Below are positions 55,396 to 64,000 of a stretch of DNA of 64,000 nt, in pieces. Source of the DNA: CAJBIL01 sp044359525 (lineage in GTDB: Bacteria; Pseudomonadota; Gammaproteobacteria; Burkholderiales; Rhodocyclaceae); contig JBIKLY010000005.1 of assembly GCA_044359525.1 (NCBI GenBank), forward strand, positions 1 to 64,000. Direction: 5' to 3'. The notes under the pieces were generated by a model. The model ran no database searches. It was not told where the DNA came from and was given only the letters and a program-made list of their open reading frames with translations. A program made the position numbers and the translations under genes. Each line of letters opens with the position of its first letter. Position 1 is the first letter of the stretch.

Positions 55396-57534
55396 ATGAA
55401 GATTCCGGGAAGGCTTGCATTTGCCATCGCGGCGCTGTGCGTTTTCCTGGCAGCGTTCGCCGCTACGATTACAGCACTCTTGCTGAACGGTCTGACGTCT
55501 GCGTCGGATGGTGGCATTGCTGCTGTCGTGGTGGTGACGCTGGCTGCCCTGATGTTGGCGGGCTCGATCCTGAATTCGCTGTACGCGCTCTATCCGCACG
55601 CGGCATTGCGCATGACCGAGGAGGTTGAGGCGCTCGCCAGCCACGGCGGGGTGCGTCTGGCCGAGTATGGCGCCAGGGAGTTATCTGCGCTTGGCCGTGC
55701 CGTCAATCAACTGGCCACCGTTCGTGATGCGCTTGCGCTTGATGTGTCGACGCGCGTGCGCGAGGCGCGTGCTTCCCTCGAAGAGGAGCGTGCGCGACTT
55801 GCCGCATTGATGGCCGACCTCAACCAGAGTGTCATCGTATGTAATCTGGATGGCCGGATACTGCTTTATAACGAGCGTGCGCGGCAGGAGTTGAGCGGGC
55901 CAGCCGATTCTTCGGCCAATGAGTTGCTTGGTCTGGGGCGTTCGATTTATACCGTTTTTGAGCGCAGTCTGATCACCCATGTCCTTGATCGTCTACAACT
56001 GGGGCTGGGGGAAAAGTCCGGGACGGCGCAGTTCGTCACGGTAACGCGGGCCGGTCGCTTGCTGCGCGCGCACGTGTCGCCGGTGCTGTCGGTTGGCGCT
56101 GATGAGGCGCCCGCTGTGGCGGGCTCGACCATCACCGGTTTTGTCATCACGCTTGACGATATCACGGCGGTCAATGAACGCGACGCACGGCGTGACGGCT
56201 TGATTCAGTCCCTCACCGAGGGCGCACGCGGGCCGCTCGGCAATATTCGTGCAGCGGCCGAAACCCTGTCGGATTTTGCGGACATGCCGCCAATCCAGCG
56301 TGAACGTTTTCTCGGCGTGATCCGTGAGGAGGCCGGCGCACTTTCGCTGCATCTCGAAAACGCGGCGACTGCTTTTTCGGACGATTTACGGGTCTGCTGG
56401 CCGCTTGAGGAAATGCTCGGCGCGGCCCTGCTCAACGAGGCCTCACGGCGGATCGGCGAGCGCAGCGGTCTGGCGGTGAAGCTTGAGTCCGTTGATGACA
56501 GTATCTGGTTGCGGATTGACAGTTTCGGGATGTTGCAGGCAATGAGTTTTCTTGCGCTGCGCCTGCAGGATGAGTATGACATCCGCGAGCTACGTCTGGC
56601 GCTGATGCGTGACGGAAGGTTGGCGCAGCTCGACTTGAGCTGGATTGGATCGTCGATGAACAACGAAACGGCGATGAGCTGGCAGATGGCGCCGATGAGT
56701 TCTCTCGGTGAAGCCTCGCAACTCAGCGTGCAGGATGTTGTTGATCGCTGTAACGGCGAGCTCTGGTTCCAGCGCGAACGTGCCTCGCATCGTGCCTTCT
56801 TCCGGATCCTGCTGCCTGCTGCCGACGCACCGAAGGAACTCGACCACAACAACTTGCCTGCCCGCCAGGGTAGCCGCCCGGAGTATTACGATTTTGATCT
56901 GTTCAGCTGGTCGGCGGCGAGCCATGAGCTTGCTGACCAGCCCTTGTCAGTGCTTTCCTATACGGTATTTGATACCGAAACCACCGGCCTTGAACCCTCA
57001 GCCGGTGACGAGATCATTCAGATTGGTGCGGCGCGCATCGTCAATCGCCGTCTGCTCAGTCAGGAGTGTTTCGATCAACTGGTTGATCCGTGCCGGACCT
57101 TGTCGAAGGAGTCAATCCGCATCCACGGAATCACGCCAGACCTTCTGCTCGGGCAGCCGACGATCGACACCGTACTGCCGTCCTTCCATGCTTTTTGCGC
57201 AGATACCGTTCTTGTGGCGCACAACGCGGCTTTCGACATGCGCTTCCTGCAACTCAAGGAGGAACGCCTCGGCGTGCGCTTTGAGCAACCGGTACTCGAT
57301 ACGTTTCTACTCTCGGCGGTGCTCCATCCGAATCAGGAAAGCCACCGTCTTGAAGCCATCGCCGAGCGTCTCGGTGTCTCGGTCCTTGGTCGTCATACTG
57401 CGCTGGGTGACGCCATGGTGACCGGCGAGATTTTTTTGAAGATGCTGCCGCTGCTTGCCGGGATGGGAATCCATACCCTGCGCCAGGCGCGCGAAGCCAG
57501 CGAAAAAACCTATCATGCCCGACTCCGCTACTAG
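55396..57534 (+). CDS. Membrane PAS/degenerate-kinase protein fused to a DEDDh 3'-5' exonuclease
   Basis: The 712-residue protein has two N-terminal membrane helices (about 8-30 and 40-62), a coiled coil, a PAS-like domain (about 134-250; LNQSVIVCNLDGRILLYNERA) and a kinase-like module. Where kinases have HELRTPL it reads EGARGPL, and no ATP-binding N, G1 or G2 box can be seen, so kinase activity is lost. The C-terminal third is a DnaQ-like exonuclease with full DEDDh set: D526 and E528 in VFDTETTGLEP, D614 in HNAAFDMRFL, H667 and D672 in HTALGDAM. The gene starts immediately after the response regulator stop and overlaps the CBS-nucleotidyltransferase gene by 20 bp. Confidence 0.92.
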   Translation: MKIPGRLAFAIAALCVFLAAFAATITALLLNGLTSASDGGIAAVVVVTLAALMLAGSILNSLYALYPHAALRMTEEVEALASHGGVRLAEYGARELSALGRAVNQLATVRDALALDVSTRVREARASLEEERARLAALMADLNQSVIVCNLDGRILLYNERARQELSGPADSSANELLGLGRSIYTVFERSLITHVLDRLQLGLGEKSGTAQFVTVTRAGRLLRAHVSPVLSVGADEAPAVAGSTITGFVITLDDITAVNERDARRDGLIQSLTEGARGPLGNIRAAAETLSDFADMPPIQRERFLGVIREEAGALSLHLENAATAFSDDLRVCWPLEEMLGAALLNEASRRIGERSGLAVKLESVDDSIWLRIDSFGMLQAMSFLALRLQDEYDIRELRLALMRDGRLAQLDLSWIGSSMNNETAMSWQMAPMSSLGEASQLSVQDVVDRCNGELWFQRERASHRAFFRILLPAADAPKELDHNNLPARQGSRPEYYDFDLFSWSAASHELADQPLSVLSYTVFDTETTGLEPSAGDEIIQIGAARIVNRRLLSQECFDQLVDPCRTLSKESIRIHGITPDLLLGQPTIDTVLPSFHAFCADTVLVAHNAAFDMRFLQLKEERLGVRFEQPVLDTFLLSAVLHPNQESHRLEAIAERLGVSVLGRHTALGDAMVTGEIFLKMLPLLAGMGIHTLRQAREASEKTYHARLRY

Positions 57535-58984
57535 CCCGGGCAAGATACGGCGCGATGCGCCGCTGTCAGCTTTTGTTACCCTGCGCCAGCTGGTGCAGGG
57601 CGTGCCGGTCGACGTACCCCCTTCGGCCAGCGTGCGCGAAACCGTGCTCAAACTCGATGCTGAACGAATTGATGCGGTTGTCGTGGTTGATCAAGCGAGC
57701 CGGGTCGCTCTGGGGATTGTCACCCTGCGCGATTTATTGCTTCGGATCACCATCGAGGCCGGCGACCTCGACGCGCCGATCGCCAGCGTGATGACGGCGG
57801 CGCCGATCTGCATTCTGGCTGATGCGACGGCGCATCAGGCCAGCGTCATCATGGTTCGCCGTGGTGTCCGCTATCTGGTGCTTACTGAGGCGGATGGCAG
57901 CTATTTCGGGATTGTCTCGCAGCTTGATCTTTATGCGCTGCCCAGCGCGCGGGCCAGCGAGTTGGTTGCCGCGATTCTGGCGGCAACGAATATTGAGACG
58001 CTGGTCGGTCTGGCCGCCGGAATCCGCGATCTGGCCAGCCGGATGCTGGCTGAGCGGGTGGGTGCGGATGCGCTGTGTCAACGCATCTCGGCACTCAACG
58101 ATCTGCTCACGCTGCAGGTGATCGAGTTGACTGCCTGCCGCTTCGAGCTGCCTTACGTTCAGTGGTGCTGGCTGGTGTTTGGTTCGGAGGGGCGTCTTGA
58201 GCAGACGCTGTCGACCGATCAGGACAACGGCCTGGTCTTTGCCGCTGGTTCGGCCGCAGAAGCCGTCACGCTACGTGCGGCTTTTTTGCCGTTTGCGCGC
58301 GCCGTCAATGAAACGCTTGATGCCTGTGGCTTTCCCTTGTGCAGGGGCGGGATCATGGCCAGCAATCCGCAGTGGTGTCTTTCGCTTGACGAGTGGAAAG
58401 CGGCCTTCGGTAGCTGGATGGCCAGCGGCGAGCCGCAGTCGCTGCTCAACTCGACAATTTTTTTCGATCTTCGTCCGCTTTACGGCCAGGAGTCTCTGGC
58501 CGGCGAACTGCAGGAATGCTTGCTTGCCAGAGCACCGTCGTACCCGATTTTTTTGCGTGCGCTGGTTGAAAACACGATTAACTGGGAGTCGCCACTCACC
58601 TGGTGGCAGGGCTTTCGCTATGACGCCAACAAGGATCATCCGCACACCATCGATCTCAAGATGCACGGGTCGCGCCCTTTTGTCGATGCTGCACGCATTT
58701 ATGCCCTGGCGCATGGCGTGCCGCAGACCAATACTGCCGAGCGCTTGCGCGCGGCAGCGCCGGCGCTGGGGATACAGCCCCACGAAATTGCCGCATTGCT
58801 CGACGCTTTTTTCCATATCCAGCGGCTGCGCCTTGAGAACCAGGTTACCGGCCCGGCCGACGAAGCGCCAAACCGCGTTGATCCCGATCGCCTGCACGAG
58901 CTTGACCGGCTGATTCTCAAGGAGTCACTCAAGCAGGCGCGCAATCTACAGCAGAGGCTGGCGCGGGATTATTCGGTTTCCTAG
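57515..58984 (+). CDS. CBS-domain nucleotidyltransferase (DUF294 family)
   Basis: The 489-residue protein has two CBS domains (about 25-145) that probably bind an adenine nucleotide, a GlnD-like nucleotidyltransferase domain with GSEGRLEQTLSTDQDNGLVF beginning at residue 223 (metal-binding D235 and D237) and a C-terminal DUF294 substrate-binding region (about 345-480). It lacks the N-terminal cNMP domain of many relatives. Its ATG lies 20 bp inside the exonuclease gene. Substrate unknown. The pairing with an exonuclease and a symporter is a recurring gene group in proteobacteria. Confidence 0.9.
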   Translation: MPDSATSPGKIRRDAPLSAFVTLRQLVQGVPVDVPPSASVRETVLKLDAERIDAVVVVDQASRVALGIVTLRDLLLRITIEAGDLDAPIASVMTAAPICILADATAHQASVIMVRRGVRYLVLTEADGSYFGIVSQLDLYALPSARASELVAAILAATNIETLVGLAAGIRDLASRMLAERVGADALCQRISALNDLLTLQVIELTACRFELPYVQWCWLVFGSEGRLEQTLSTDQDNGLVFAAGSAAEAVTLRAAFLPFARAVNETLDACGFPLCRGGIMASNPQWCLSLDEWKAAFGSWMASGEPQSLLNSTIFFDLRPLYGQESLAGELQECLLARAPSYPIFLRALVENTINWESPLTWWQGFRYDANKDHPHTIDLKMHGSRPFVDAARIYALAHGVPQTNTAERLRAAAPALGIQPHEIAALLDAFFHIQRLRLENQVTGPADEAPNRVDPDRLHELDRLILKESLKQARNLQQRLARDYSVS

Positions 58985-59029
58985 CCGGCTGGCTCAGGGT
59001 GTGAAAAATTTGTTTGGGTGAGGTCGATC

Positions 59030-60358
59030 ATGGAACAGCAAGAAAAGTCGCAGTACCGGGGCGTAGTACACAGGATGCTGACCACGATGGTGGGGATGAA
59101 AGGTTCAGACCTGTTTATCACAGCGGGTTTTCCGCCGGCAATCAAGCTCAACGGCAAGCTCACCAAGCTTAATGACACGCCACTCACTGCAGAACAAACG
59201 CAAAAAATGGCGCATTCGATTTCGACCGAAAAGCAGTGGCAAAACTTCATCGATAGCAAAGGCTCGAACTTCGCCATTTCGCTTGAAGGTATCGGTCGTT
59301 TCCGGATCAACGTGTTCACGCAGCAGCAGCACCCGGGGATGGTTATCCGCGTCATCACTACCGAGATCCCCGATTTCGACAAGATGAATCTGCCGCCCGT
59401 CCTGAAGTCCGTTGTCCTCGAAAAACGTGGTTTGGTGCTTCTGGTGGGTGGCACCGGATCGGGCAAGTCGACGACACTGGCTGCGATGCTGGGGGTGCGT
59501 AACCGTGAAACGCACGGCCATATCATCACCATCGAAGACCCGGTTGAATACGTGCATACCCACATCAATTGCATCGTTACCCATCGCGAGGTTGGCGTAG
59601 ACACGGTGGGGTGGTTTGACGCGCTTAAAGATTCACTTCGCCAGGCGCCGGACGTGATCCTGATCGGCGAGATTCGCGATCAGGAAACGATGGAATATGC
59701 TTTGAATTTCGCCGAGACCGGGCATCTTTGCATGGCGACGCTGCATGCAAACAGCGCCAACCAGGCAATTGACCGCATCGTGAATTTTTTCCCCATCGAA
59801 AAGCGTGAGCAAGTGCTGAACGATATCTCGCTGAACATGCGCGCCATTATTTCGCAGCGTCTGGTGCGCAAGATATCTGGAGGGCGTGCGGCCGCAATCG
59901 AGATTTTGTTGAGTACGGCATCGTCAAGGGATGCGATTGCCAAGGGTGAGGTCGGAGGGCTGAAAGAAGTAATGAAGAAATCTGTCGAACAGGGCATGAA
60001 AACCTTCGATCAGTGTTTGTTTGAACTGTATGACAACGGCGAAATTTCTTTGCAGGAGTTGCAGCTCAATTCAGATGCCAAAGGCGACCTGATGCTACGC
60101 CTGAAGTTGCAAAGTCCGCGATTCACAAAGGAGGTATTGGGAGGTGCGGCGGGCAGCCAATCCGCCGGATTGTCTTTTGACGGTCAGGTGGACAAGGAAA
60201 AAGAGGCGGCCGCGAAAAAAGCAGAAGAAGACGCAGCCCTGAAAGAAGCTGCAATGAAAAAAGCGGCTCAGAATGTGGCGCCTGAAGAAGCCGTTGCAGC
60301 AAAAGCCGTTCCGCTCACGCTGGAACTGTCTGATCAGCCAGTGTCGCCGAAGGCATAG
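59030..60358 (+). CDS. pilU: PilT/PilU-type pilus retraction ATPase with long C-terminal tail
   Basis: The 442-residue ATPase has Walker A GGTGSGKSTTLA near residue 140, Asp box ITIEDPVEYVH, Walker B DVILIGEIRDQETM and His box (TGHLCMATLHAN), the PilT-family set. It starts MEQQEKSQYRGVVHRML with GTGAGG in front. The sequence HREVGVDT near residue 185 and the length suggest PilU rather than PilT (about 345 aa); the extra part is a Lys/Ala/Glu-rich low-complexity tail from about 375. PilU is an accessory motor for twitching. The cNMP-binding gene follows after 29 bp. Confidence 0.9.
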   Translation: MEQQEKSQYRGVVHRMLTTMVGMKGSDLFITAGFPPAIKLNGKLTKLNDTPLTAEQTQKMAHSISTEKQWQNFIDSKGSNFAISLEGIGRFRINVFTQQQHPGMVIRVITTEIPDFDKMNLPPVLKSVVLEKRGLVLLVGGTGSGKSTTLAAMLGVRNRETHGHIITIEDPVEYVHTHINCIVTHREVGVDTVGWFDALKDSLRQAPDVILIGEIRDQETMEYALNFAETGHLCMATLHANSANQAIDRIVNFFPIEKREQVLNDISLNMRAIISQRLVRKISGGRAAAIEILLSTASSRDAIAKGEVGGLKEVMKKSVEQGMKTFDQCLFELYDNGEISLQELQLNSDAKGDLMLRLKLQSPRFTKEVLGGAAGSQSAGLSFDGQVDKEKEAAAKKAEEDAALKEAAMKKAAQNVAPEEAVAAKAVPLTLELSDQPVSPKA

Positions 60359-60387
60359 ATCGATTATTCGCCAGACAAGGAGAGGGT

Positions 60388-60918
60388 ATGGACGAGTTCG
60401 CGGCCATCGAAGACAACTTTGCCAGTTTCGCCAAGCTTCTCGTTGAAGACGCTACGGTTCGATTCGAAACACTGCGTGCTTGTTCATTCTTCGATCCTGT
60501 GCCCGATGAATGGCTGAAGCAAATTTCGGACATGGCCCAAATCCGGACGTTTTACCCGGATGTTTGCCTGACTTCGCAAGACGACGAAACGAAAGCCTTC
60601 TATGTCATCCTGCGCGGGACCGCCGAAGCGTATCGCAACGGCAAGTTGATTGGCACGATAGATACAGGCGAATGTATCGGAGAGGGCGTGTTCTTTGCCG
60701 ACGGGAAAGTTTCGAGTTCTGCGACAGTGATCGCCGATTACAAAATTATTGCTGCGGAATTTAATAAAGCCGCTGTCGATAGTTTGCAAGCCGATGCCGA
60801 AGCCATGAAATGCATGGATAAAGCCTTGCTGCTGGCACTTTTCAAAAAATTGCAGGGGGCGAATCGCAAGATCGAAAAGCTACTGCTCATGCGGGCGGTT
60901 GAAGGCAAAGGCGAATAG
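60388..60918 (+). CDS. Cyclic-nucleotide-binding-domain protein
   Basis: The 176-residue protein contains one cNMP-binding domain (about 30-130: LRACSFFDPVPDEWLKQISD, FYVILRGTAEAYRNGKLIG, IDTGECIGEGVFFADGKVSS). The phosphate cassette is partly divergent (GEGVFF for the usual GExA), so it may not bind cAMP. There is no DNA-binding domain; the C-terminus is a helical region. It follows pilU with an RBS (AGGAGAGG). A role in pilus control is inferred from context. Confidence 0.85.
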   Translation: MDEFAAIEDNFASFAKLLVEDATVRFETLRACSFFDPVPDEWLKQISDMAQIRTFYPDVCLTSQDDETKAFYVILRGTAEAYRNGKLIGTIDTGECIGEGVFFADGKVSSSATVIADYKIIAAEFNKAAVDSLQADAEAMKCMDKALLLALFKKLQGANRKIEKLLLMRAVEGKGE

Positions 60919-60921
60919 CGC

Positions 60922-61347
60922 TCAGCTTTCAAGCCGTGAGCGGAAGTTGTCGGGGACTTGCGCGATCTTGCGGGTCGTGTAGTCAAAGAAAACGATGCCG
61001 GTTTTGCCGCGCGCCACTTCGCGTTCTGTGTTCTTTTCGCGCATACACCAGAGCAGGTCGCAGCCCTTGCTGCCGAAATCACCGGCGCCCATGCTGACCA
61101 CCATCACCTCGCCGTAAAAAGCTTCCGAGCGGTACTGCAATGCGGCATCCGAGACGATGATGCCGACGCCTTCAACGTTCAGCTCGGTATAGTCAAGCGA
61201 CTTGAAAAATCGTGCTCGTGCTTCGGAAACCACGGTGAGCAGGAGTGCGTTGTCGAGGTGTCCGCCATAGTTCATGTGGCTGAGATAAAGCGTAATTTCA
61301 GTGGAGAAGGGGAGTGACTTGGGGAGTTCGATCTGGATACGGGACAT
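60922..61347 (-). CDS. 4HBT hot-dog acyl-CoA thioesterase
   Basis: The 141-residue hot-dog protein has the 4-hydroxybenzoyl-CoA-thioesterase pattern: LYLSHMNYGGHLDNALLLTV with the probable catalytic Asp in LDN, then VSEARARFFKSLDY and IVSDAALQYRSEAFYGEV. Substrate unknown. It converges on the cNMP-binding gene (3 bp between stop codons) and starts 16 bp from the second repeat element. Confidence 0.88.
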   Translation of the reverse strand: MSRIQIELPKSLPFSTEITLYLSHMNYGGHLDNALLLTVVSEARARFFKSLDYTELNVEGVGIIVSDAALQYRSEAFYGEVMVVSMGAGDFGSKGCDLLWCMREKNTEREVARGKTGIVFFDYTTRKIAQVPDNFRSRLES

Positions 61348-61362
61348 GATTTTCCTTGAATG

Positions 61363-61562
61363 AACCTAAAAACCGCATTCAACACAGAGAACACGGAGAA
61401 AAACACAGAGAAAACAGAGAAAACAGAGAGATCGCGTTAAATAGCGACGCACCCAGTTGGTGAGTCAAAGCTTCACCTCTGTGCCTTCTGTGGCTCTGTG
61501 TTCTCTGCACCCCAAGGGTGTTTCCTTCGGGGCATGTTGAAAGAGCTTGCAACTGAGTTTTC
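61363..61562. repeat. Intergenic inverted-repeat element, copy 2, with nested insertion
   Basis: AACCTAAAAACC-G-C-ATTCAACACAGAGA at the left and TTGAAAGAGC-TTGCAACTGAGTTTTC at the right match the element at 33110-33274. The right arm is split by 27 extra bases (61508-61534) that contain CCCCAAGGG...TTCGGGG, a small hairpin of their own. Confidence 0.85.
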
Positions 61563-61571
61563 TAGAATGAA

Positions 61572-64000
61572 TCAGGCCGGAAGCGTCGGCAGCGTGACTA
61601 CAAAGCGCGTACCGGCGCCCAGCACGCTATCAACCGTGATGGTGCCGCCGTGCAGATCCACTGCGCGTTTGACGATGGCCAGGCCAAGGCCAGTGCCGGC
61701 AATAGCGCCGACATTACTGGCCCGGTAGAAAGTTTCGAAAAGATGTTCGATCTCGTCGGCGGGTAGCCCGATGCCTTGATCGGCGACGGTAAATTCAATT
61801 GCCTGTGGCTGGCTGGTGACGGTAAAAAGCACTGTTCCACCGGCCGGCGAATATTTCACGGCGTTTGACAGCAAATTATCGAAAATATGGTGCAGCAGTT
61901 TTTCGTCAAAGCGCTGCTCGCCGATATTGCCGATCACCTGCAGCTTGATGCGACACTTGATCTTGTCCGATGCCTCCAGCAGTTGCGGGATTCCGCCGAC
62001 CAGATTTTCGCAGAACTTCTGTAGCGGCAGCAAGGCCGGTTGGAACTCGATCTTGTCTGCATCCACCTTGCCGATGGTCAGGATGTCTTCGAGCATTTTG
62101 GTCATCCGCTTGACGGCTTTCTCGATGCTGTCAATGACCTCAGTGCGTTCTTCGGCAGGCATCCTGTCGCTGTAGTACTTGAGCAACTCAGCCGACGACA
62201 TGATGGTGGCCAGCGGTGTCCGGAATTCGTGCGAGGTCATCGACACGAAGCGTGATTTCAGCTGGTAGAGCTCTTTTTGTTGCTCCAGCGCGGCGCGGAT
62301 CTCCGCTTCGGCCTGTTTGCGGTGCGTAATGTCGAGATAGGTCCAGATCGACCCCTTGCTGCTGTCGTTGTCGTCCACTGATTTGCCGAACAGTTCGGCC
62401 CAGAACAGGCTGCCATCCCTGCGCTTTAGCTGCCAGTCGGTGGAGAAGGGCTTGCCGTGGGCCATCACCGGGTAGGCCAGGTCGCCGATCAGTTGCCAGC
62501 TTCTGTCGTCAGGGAAATGGATGCGTGTCGATTGTCCGATCAGTTCTTCGGGTTCATAACCCATCATTGTGGCAAATTTCTTGTTGACCCACTGGTGACG
62601 GCGATCGGCAATGAAGCAGATGCCAACCAGCGCACTCTGCAAAATGGCCTCAAGTTCAGACGAGGTGCGTTTGATTTCCTGCTCGGCTTTTTTTTGTCCG
62701 GAAATGTCATGAACGTTGGCCAGATAGAGCAACTCGTCACCGATCAGCATCTGACGCAAGGCGACATCGCAGAACACCGTTGAGTTATCTCGTCGTTGAA
62801 ACAGCCACTCGAAATACGCTTCGCCGCTTGCCAGCCGGTTCTTTATTTCGCTAGCCCGCTTGCTGCTTGGCTGGCCATCGGCTTGAAGCAATGGCGAAAA
62901 ATATACCGGTGTCTGGCCGATGATCTGTTCGTGCGAGCAGCCAAAAAGTTTTTGCCCCACGCCGTTGCAATCGACAATCACGTTGTCGCGTAACAAGAAA
63001 ACTGCATCGAGCGCATTGTCAAACATTGACTGATAGCTTGCCTTGGCTGTTGCCAGTTTTCCAGCATCCTCAAGGGTACGCGTTCGTCCTTGTATGAAGA
63101 TCCAGGTCAACAAGGTCAACAGGAAACTACCGCCGAGCATGATGCGGGCGATGAAACCCGGCTTGTCGCCATCGACTTGCGCTTCGAAGCCGGGCAGGCT
63201 TTTTATGACCAGCGTCCACGTGTGCCCACCGATGCCGATGTGATGTATCGTTTTTAGCGGAGCGGTGAGGGACTTGCGGTCGGTGAGTGTGTTGCTCACG
63301 TCGTACATCAGGGCGTCACTGTTGATGACTTCGCCGTCATAAATCTGGATGGCGATATCGTCCGTCCGTTCGCCAAGGATGCCGTCCATCAGCTCCGACA
63401 TACGGAACGAGGTGAAAACCCAACCTGTCGTATTGGCCCGTCGGTCGGCAAAAGTCTGGTAAGGCGAGTCGATGCCAAATACCGGCAGATACATCATGAA
63501 CCCGGCCTGTTCCATTTTTCCGGGTTCCAGCGTGCTCCGTGTCAGGCGCGAGATGATCGGTTTGTTGAGATCGCGCGCGCGCTCCATGGCCGTGCGCAAG
63601 ATGGCCGAAGTGTAGGGGTCAAAGCCGAGCATGCTTTGATTGCTTCCGGAAAACGGCTCGATATAGATGACGGGGGTATAGACTTCCCGCTTGCCATCTG
63701 GCTGGATGGCATAGTTGGCAAAGCCTTCCTTGCGCAGCATCGCTGCGTGCCGCTGTTTTCCGGCTGCCGGAACAATCTGCGAAAAGCCGACAGCGTGGAT
63801 GCCGGGATAGTTTTGGGGCAGGCGCAGTGCCTCGATATATTGATGAAATCCCCGGCGACCAAGCGTGCTGTCATGTCCAAAGAAGCCACCAATGCCGCGC
63901 AGGATTTGCTCCTGTGCCTTCATCCGTTGCTCGATGCTGCCCGACACTTCGCGGACGCGAAAGTCGAATCTGGCTTGCAGATCGCGTTCGACATTTTCCT
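61572..64000 (-). CDS. CHASE-PAS-PAS sensor histidine kinase, 5' end outside window
   Basis: The frame is open to the window edge. Before the GTG at 63947 it continues as QARFDFRVREV, part of a CHASE domain, so the real start and the first membrane helix lie beyond 64000. Visible order: CHASE sensor, membrane helix (FIARIMLGGSFLLTLLTWIF), two PAS domains (ASYQSMFDNALDAVFLLRD and LEAILQSALVGICFIADRR), HisKA with SHEFRTPLATIMSS, N-box FDNLLSNAVKYSP, DQGIGLP and GTGLGLAIVKRAVDLHGG. All kinase boxes are intact. The product is an inner-membrane sensor for an unknown extracellular signal. No response regulator is adjacent in the window. Confidence 0.93.
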   Translation of the reverse strand, partial: ENVERDLQARFDFRVREVSGSIEQRMKAQEQILRGIGGFFGHDSTLGRRGFHQYIEALRLPQNYPGIHAVGFSQIVPAAGKQRHAAMLRKEGFANYAIQPDGKREVYTPVIYIEPFSGSNQSMLGFDPYTSAILRTAMERARDLNKPIISRLTRSTLEPGKMEQAGFMMYLPVFGIDSPYQTFADRRANTTGWVFTSFRMSELMDGILGERTDDIAIQIYDGEVINSDALMYDVSNTLTDRKSLTAPLKTIHHIGIGGHTWTLVIKSLPGFEAQVDGDKPGFIARIMLGGSFLLTLLTWIFIQGRTRTLEDAGKLATAKASYQSMFDNALDAVFLLRDNVIVDCNGVGQKLFGCSHEQIIGQTPVYFSPLLQADGQPSSKRASEIKNRLASGEAYFEWLFQRRDNSTVFCDVALRQMLIGDELLYLANVHDISGQKKAEQEIKRTSSELEAILQSALVGICFIADRRHQWVNKKFATMMGYEPEELIGQSTRIHFPDDRSWQLIGDLAYPVMAHGKPFSTDWQLKRRDGSLFWAELFGKSVDDNDSSKGSIWTYLDITHRKQAEAEIRAALEQQKELYQLKSRFVSMTSHEFRTPLATIMSSAELLKYYSDRMPAEERTEVIDSIEKAVKRMTKMLEDILTIGKVDADKIEFQPALLPLQKFCENLVGGIPQLLEASDKIKCRIKLQVIGNIGEQRFDEKLLHHIFDNLLSNAVKYSPAGGTVLFTVTSQPQAIEFTVADQGIGLPADEIEHLFETFYRASNVGAIAGTGLGLAIVKRAVDLHGGTITVDSVLGAGTRFVVTLPTLPA

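Overview
The window comes from a GC-rich beta-proteobacterium, most likely of the Rhodocyclales (the Dechloromonas / Propionivibrio / Accumulibacter neighbourhood). The grounds are the gene content (FDH cluster with DUF3305/DUF3306, polyphosphate enzymes, RelA, Mla system), the high GC content and the long antisense open frames that go with it. This is inference from protein families; no marker RNA gene lies in the window. I saw no tRNA, rRNA, CRISPR array, insertion sequence or prophage.

Layout. (1) 1-19981: a two-partner secretion pair, a giant cysteine-poor filamentous adhesin (at least 6,103 residues, 5' end outside the window) translationally coupled to its FhaC/TpsB outer-membrane transporter. 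(2) 20115-20623: a BrnT/BrnA toxin-antitoxin pair on the minus strand. (3) 20838-30120: a formate dehydrogenase cluster with DUF3305/DUF3306 proteins, a poly-ferredoxin, a TorD-type chaperone, a 72-residue Tat peptide, the molybdopterin, FeS and cytochrome b subunits, a small lipoprotein and an Ala/Pro-rich exported protein. A good sigma-54 type -24/-12 promoter lies just before the ferredoxin gene. (4) 30198-33040: a zinc-ribbon membrane protein, a C-terminally cut OmpA gene joined to an N-terminally cut Crp/Fnr gene, an inverted-repeat element and a methyltransferase. (5) 33110-41458: a repeat element, mtfA and an EamA transporter, relA, a histone-H1-like protein, then divergent ppk and ppx. 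(6) 41475-47427: an Mla/PqiC-type phospholipid transport operon running on into an acyl-CoA ligase and an ECHDC3-like crotonase. (7) 47438-51945: a PAS-GGDEF-EAL protein, a CoA-transferase and an RCK potassium channel. (8) 52025-58984: a signalling locus of small membrane protein, symporter-histidine kinase, single-domain response regulator, a degenerate kinase fused to a DEDDh exonuclease, and a CBS-nucleotidyltransferase. (9) 59030-64000: pilU with a cyclic-nucleotide-binding partner, a thioesterase, a second copy of the repeat element and a CHASE-PAS-PAS histidine kinase cut by the window end.

How the genes work together. The formate dehydrogenase set looks complete for a periplasmic, membrane-attached enzyme: maturation, Tat export, electron transfer and membrane quinone reduction. 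ppk/ppx with relA make a polyphosphate and (p)ppGpp stringent-response neighbourhood, and a possible PhoB box lies before ppk. The most unusual material is the internally duplicated giant adhesin, the exonuclease/degenerate-kinase locus at 52-59 kb, the ompA-crp junction, and a two-copy intergenic inverted-repeat element, one copy of which carries a nested 27-bp insertion.
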